A DNA stretch of 5,359 nucleotides from Actinomycetota bacterium (lineage in GTDB: Bacteria > Actinomycetota > Acidimicrobiia > Acidimicrobiales > Ilumatobacteraceae), in NCBI GenBank assembly GCA_005789925.1, contig SXWG01000109.1:1-5359 (forward strand), in the 5' to 3' direction. Of this stretch, positions 5,236 to 5,359 are shown piece by piece. A program made the position numbers and the translations under genes. The notes beneath the pieces were generated by a model, which was given only the letters and a program-made list of their open reading frames with translations, had not been told where the DNA came from and searched no databases. Position 1 is the first letter of the stretch. Every line of letters begins with the position of its first letter.

Positions 5236-5262
5236 TTCACACGCCGTCGGCGTTGTACGAAC
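5235..5262 (+). repeat. Imperfect dyad between trxB and trxA (possible operator or hairpin)
   Basis: The core ACGCCG-T-CGGCGT (5241-5253) is a perfect 13-base inverted repeat. With one bulged T the arms extend to ACACGCCG and CGGCGTTGT, and GTTC (5235-5238) pairs with GAAC (5259-5262) beyond a two-base bulge. The dyad ends directly before the TAGATT box, so it occupies the -35 to spacer region where an operator would sit. In RNA it could form a hairpin after the trxB stop, but no T run follows, so it is not a classical terminator. Confidence 0.4.
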
Positions 5263-5268
5263 TAGATT
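5263..5268 (+). promoter_or_regulatory. Candidate -10 box (TAGATT) for trxA
   Basis: TAGATT fits TAnnnT and lies 24 bases before the trxA ATG, which would give a leader of about 18 bases containing the ribosome site. It is preceded by GTACGAAC, like the GTACAAC before the box upstream of the kinase. No -35 consensus is seen at standard spacing. A separate trxA promoter within the 57-base gap would allow thioredoxin to be made in excess over its reductase. Confidence 0.4.
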
Positions 5269-5279
5269 TCAATCGCAAC

Positions 5280-5286
5280 GGAAGGA
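5280..5286 (+). promoter_or_regulatory. Ribosome binding site for trxA
   Basis: GGAAGGA ends six bases before the ATG at 5293 and fixes the thioredoxin start. Confidence 0.8.
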
Positions 5287-5292
5287 ACCACC

Positions 5293-5359
5293 ATGGGTGC
5301 AAACATCGTCACGCTCACAAGTTCGACATTTGACGAGACTGTCAACGCGTCGACCAAGC
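5293..5359 (+). CDS. trxA: Thioredoxin, N-terminal end (3'-partial)
   Basis: Only the first 22 residues are in the window: MGANIVTLTSSTFDETVNAS and then Thr-Lys. This is the usual thioredoxin opening, a first strand (NIVTLT) and first helix (STFDETV) before the expected 'KPVLVDFWAxWCGPC' strand and active site, which lie beyond the window edge. The gene follows trxB with a good ribosome site, the standard reductase-thioredoxin pair. The product would be the general cytoplasmic disulfide reductant recharged by the upstream enzyme. The identity rests on a short piece plus context; the active site is not seen. Confidence 0.85.
   Translation, partial: MGANIVTLTSSTFDETVNASTK

Overview
This window looks like the chromosome of a moderately GC-rich actinobacterium. 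The gene order is the best clue. A DUF6049-like membrane protein end, a Ser/Thr kinase, an ECF sigma factor, a single-pass anti-sigma-like protein, thioredoxin reductase and thioredoxin follow one another on the plus strand. This parallels the mycobacterial block Rv3909 - mviN/murJ - sigM - rsmA - trxB - trxC, which lies close to parB/parA and oriC. The modest GC content and the departures from the mycobacterial layout suggest a deep-branching class such as Acidimicrobiia, but that placement is inference. All genes are on the + strand and packed tightly, with no gene-free stretch above about 60 bases and no mobile element, RNA gene or CRISPR array.

Layout: 1-228 is the C-terminal end of a membrane protein (probable DUF6049). 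225-1061 is a DegV/FakB-type fatty-acid-binding protein that starts inside the previous stop (ATGA). 1088-2785 is a transmembrane Ser/Thr kinase with an intact catalytic core and a discoidin-like extracytoplasmic domain. 2791-3390 is a SigM-like ECF sigma factor, and 3387-3908 is its probable anti-sigma factor (GTGA overlap). 3970-4290 is a small two-helix membrane protein of holin-superfamily type, possibly on a leaderless transcript. 4294-5235 is trxB and 5293-5359 is the start of trxA.

The genes suggest an envelope-stress and redox module: an exported-domain kinase and an anti-sigma factor as sensors, a sigma factor as the output, and a thioredoxin pair as a likely regulon member or partner. 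The most notable point is the kinase. In mycobacteria the same place is taken by MurJ/MviN, whose C-terminal extension is a pseudokinase, a TM helix and a carbohydrate-binding-like domain. Here what looks like that extension is a free-standing protein with all the catalytic residues, no MurJ transporter domain is attached, and DegV occupies the slot just upstream. Several small regulatory candidates (TAnnnT boxes, an ECF-type promoter inside the sigma gene, a dyad before trxA) are proposed at low to moderate confidence.
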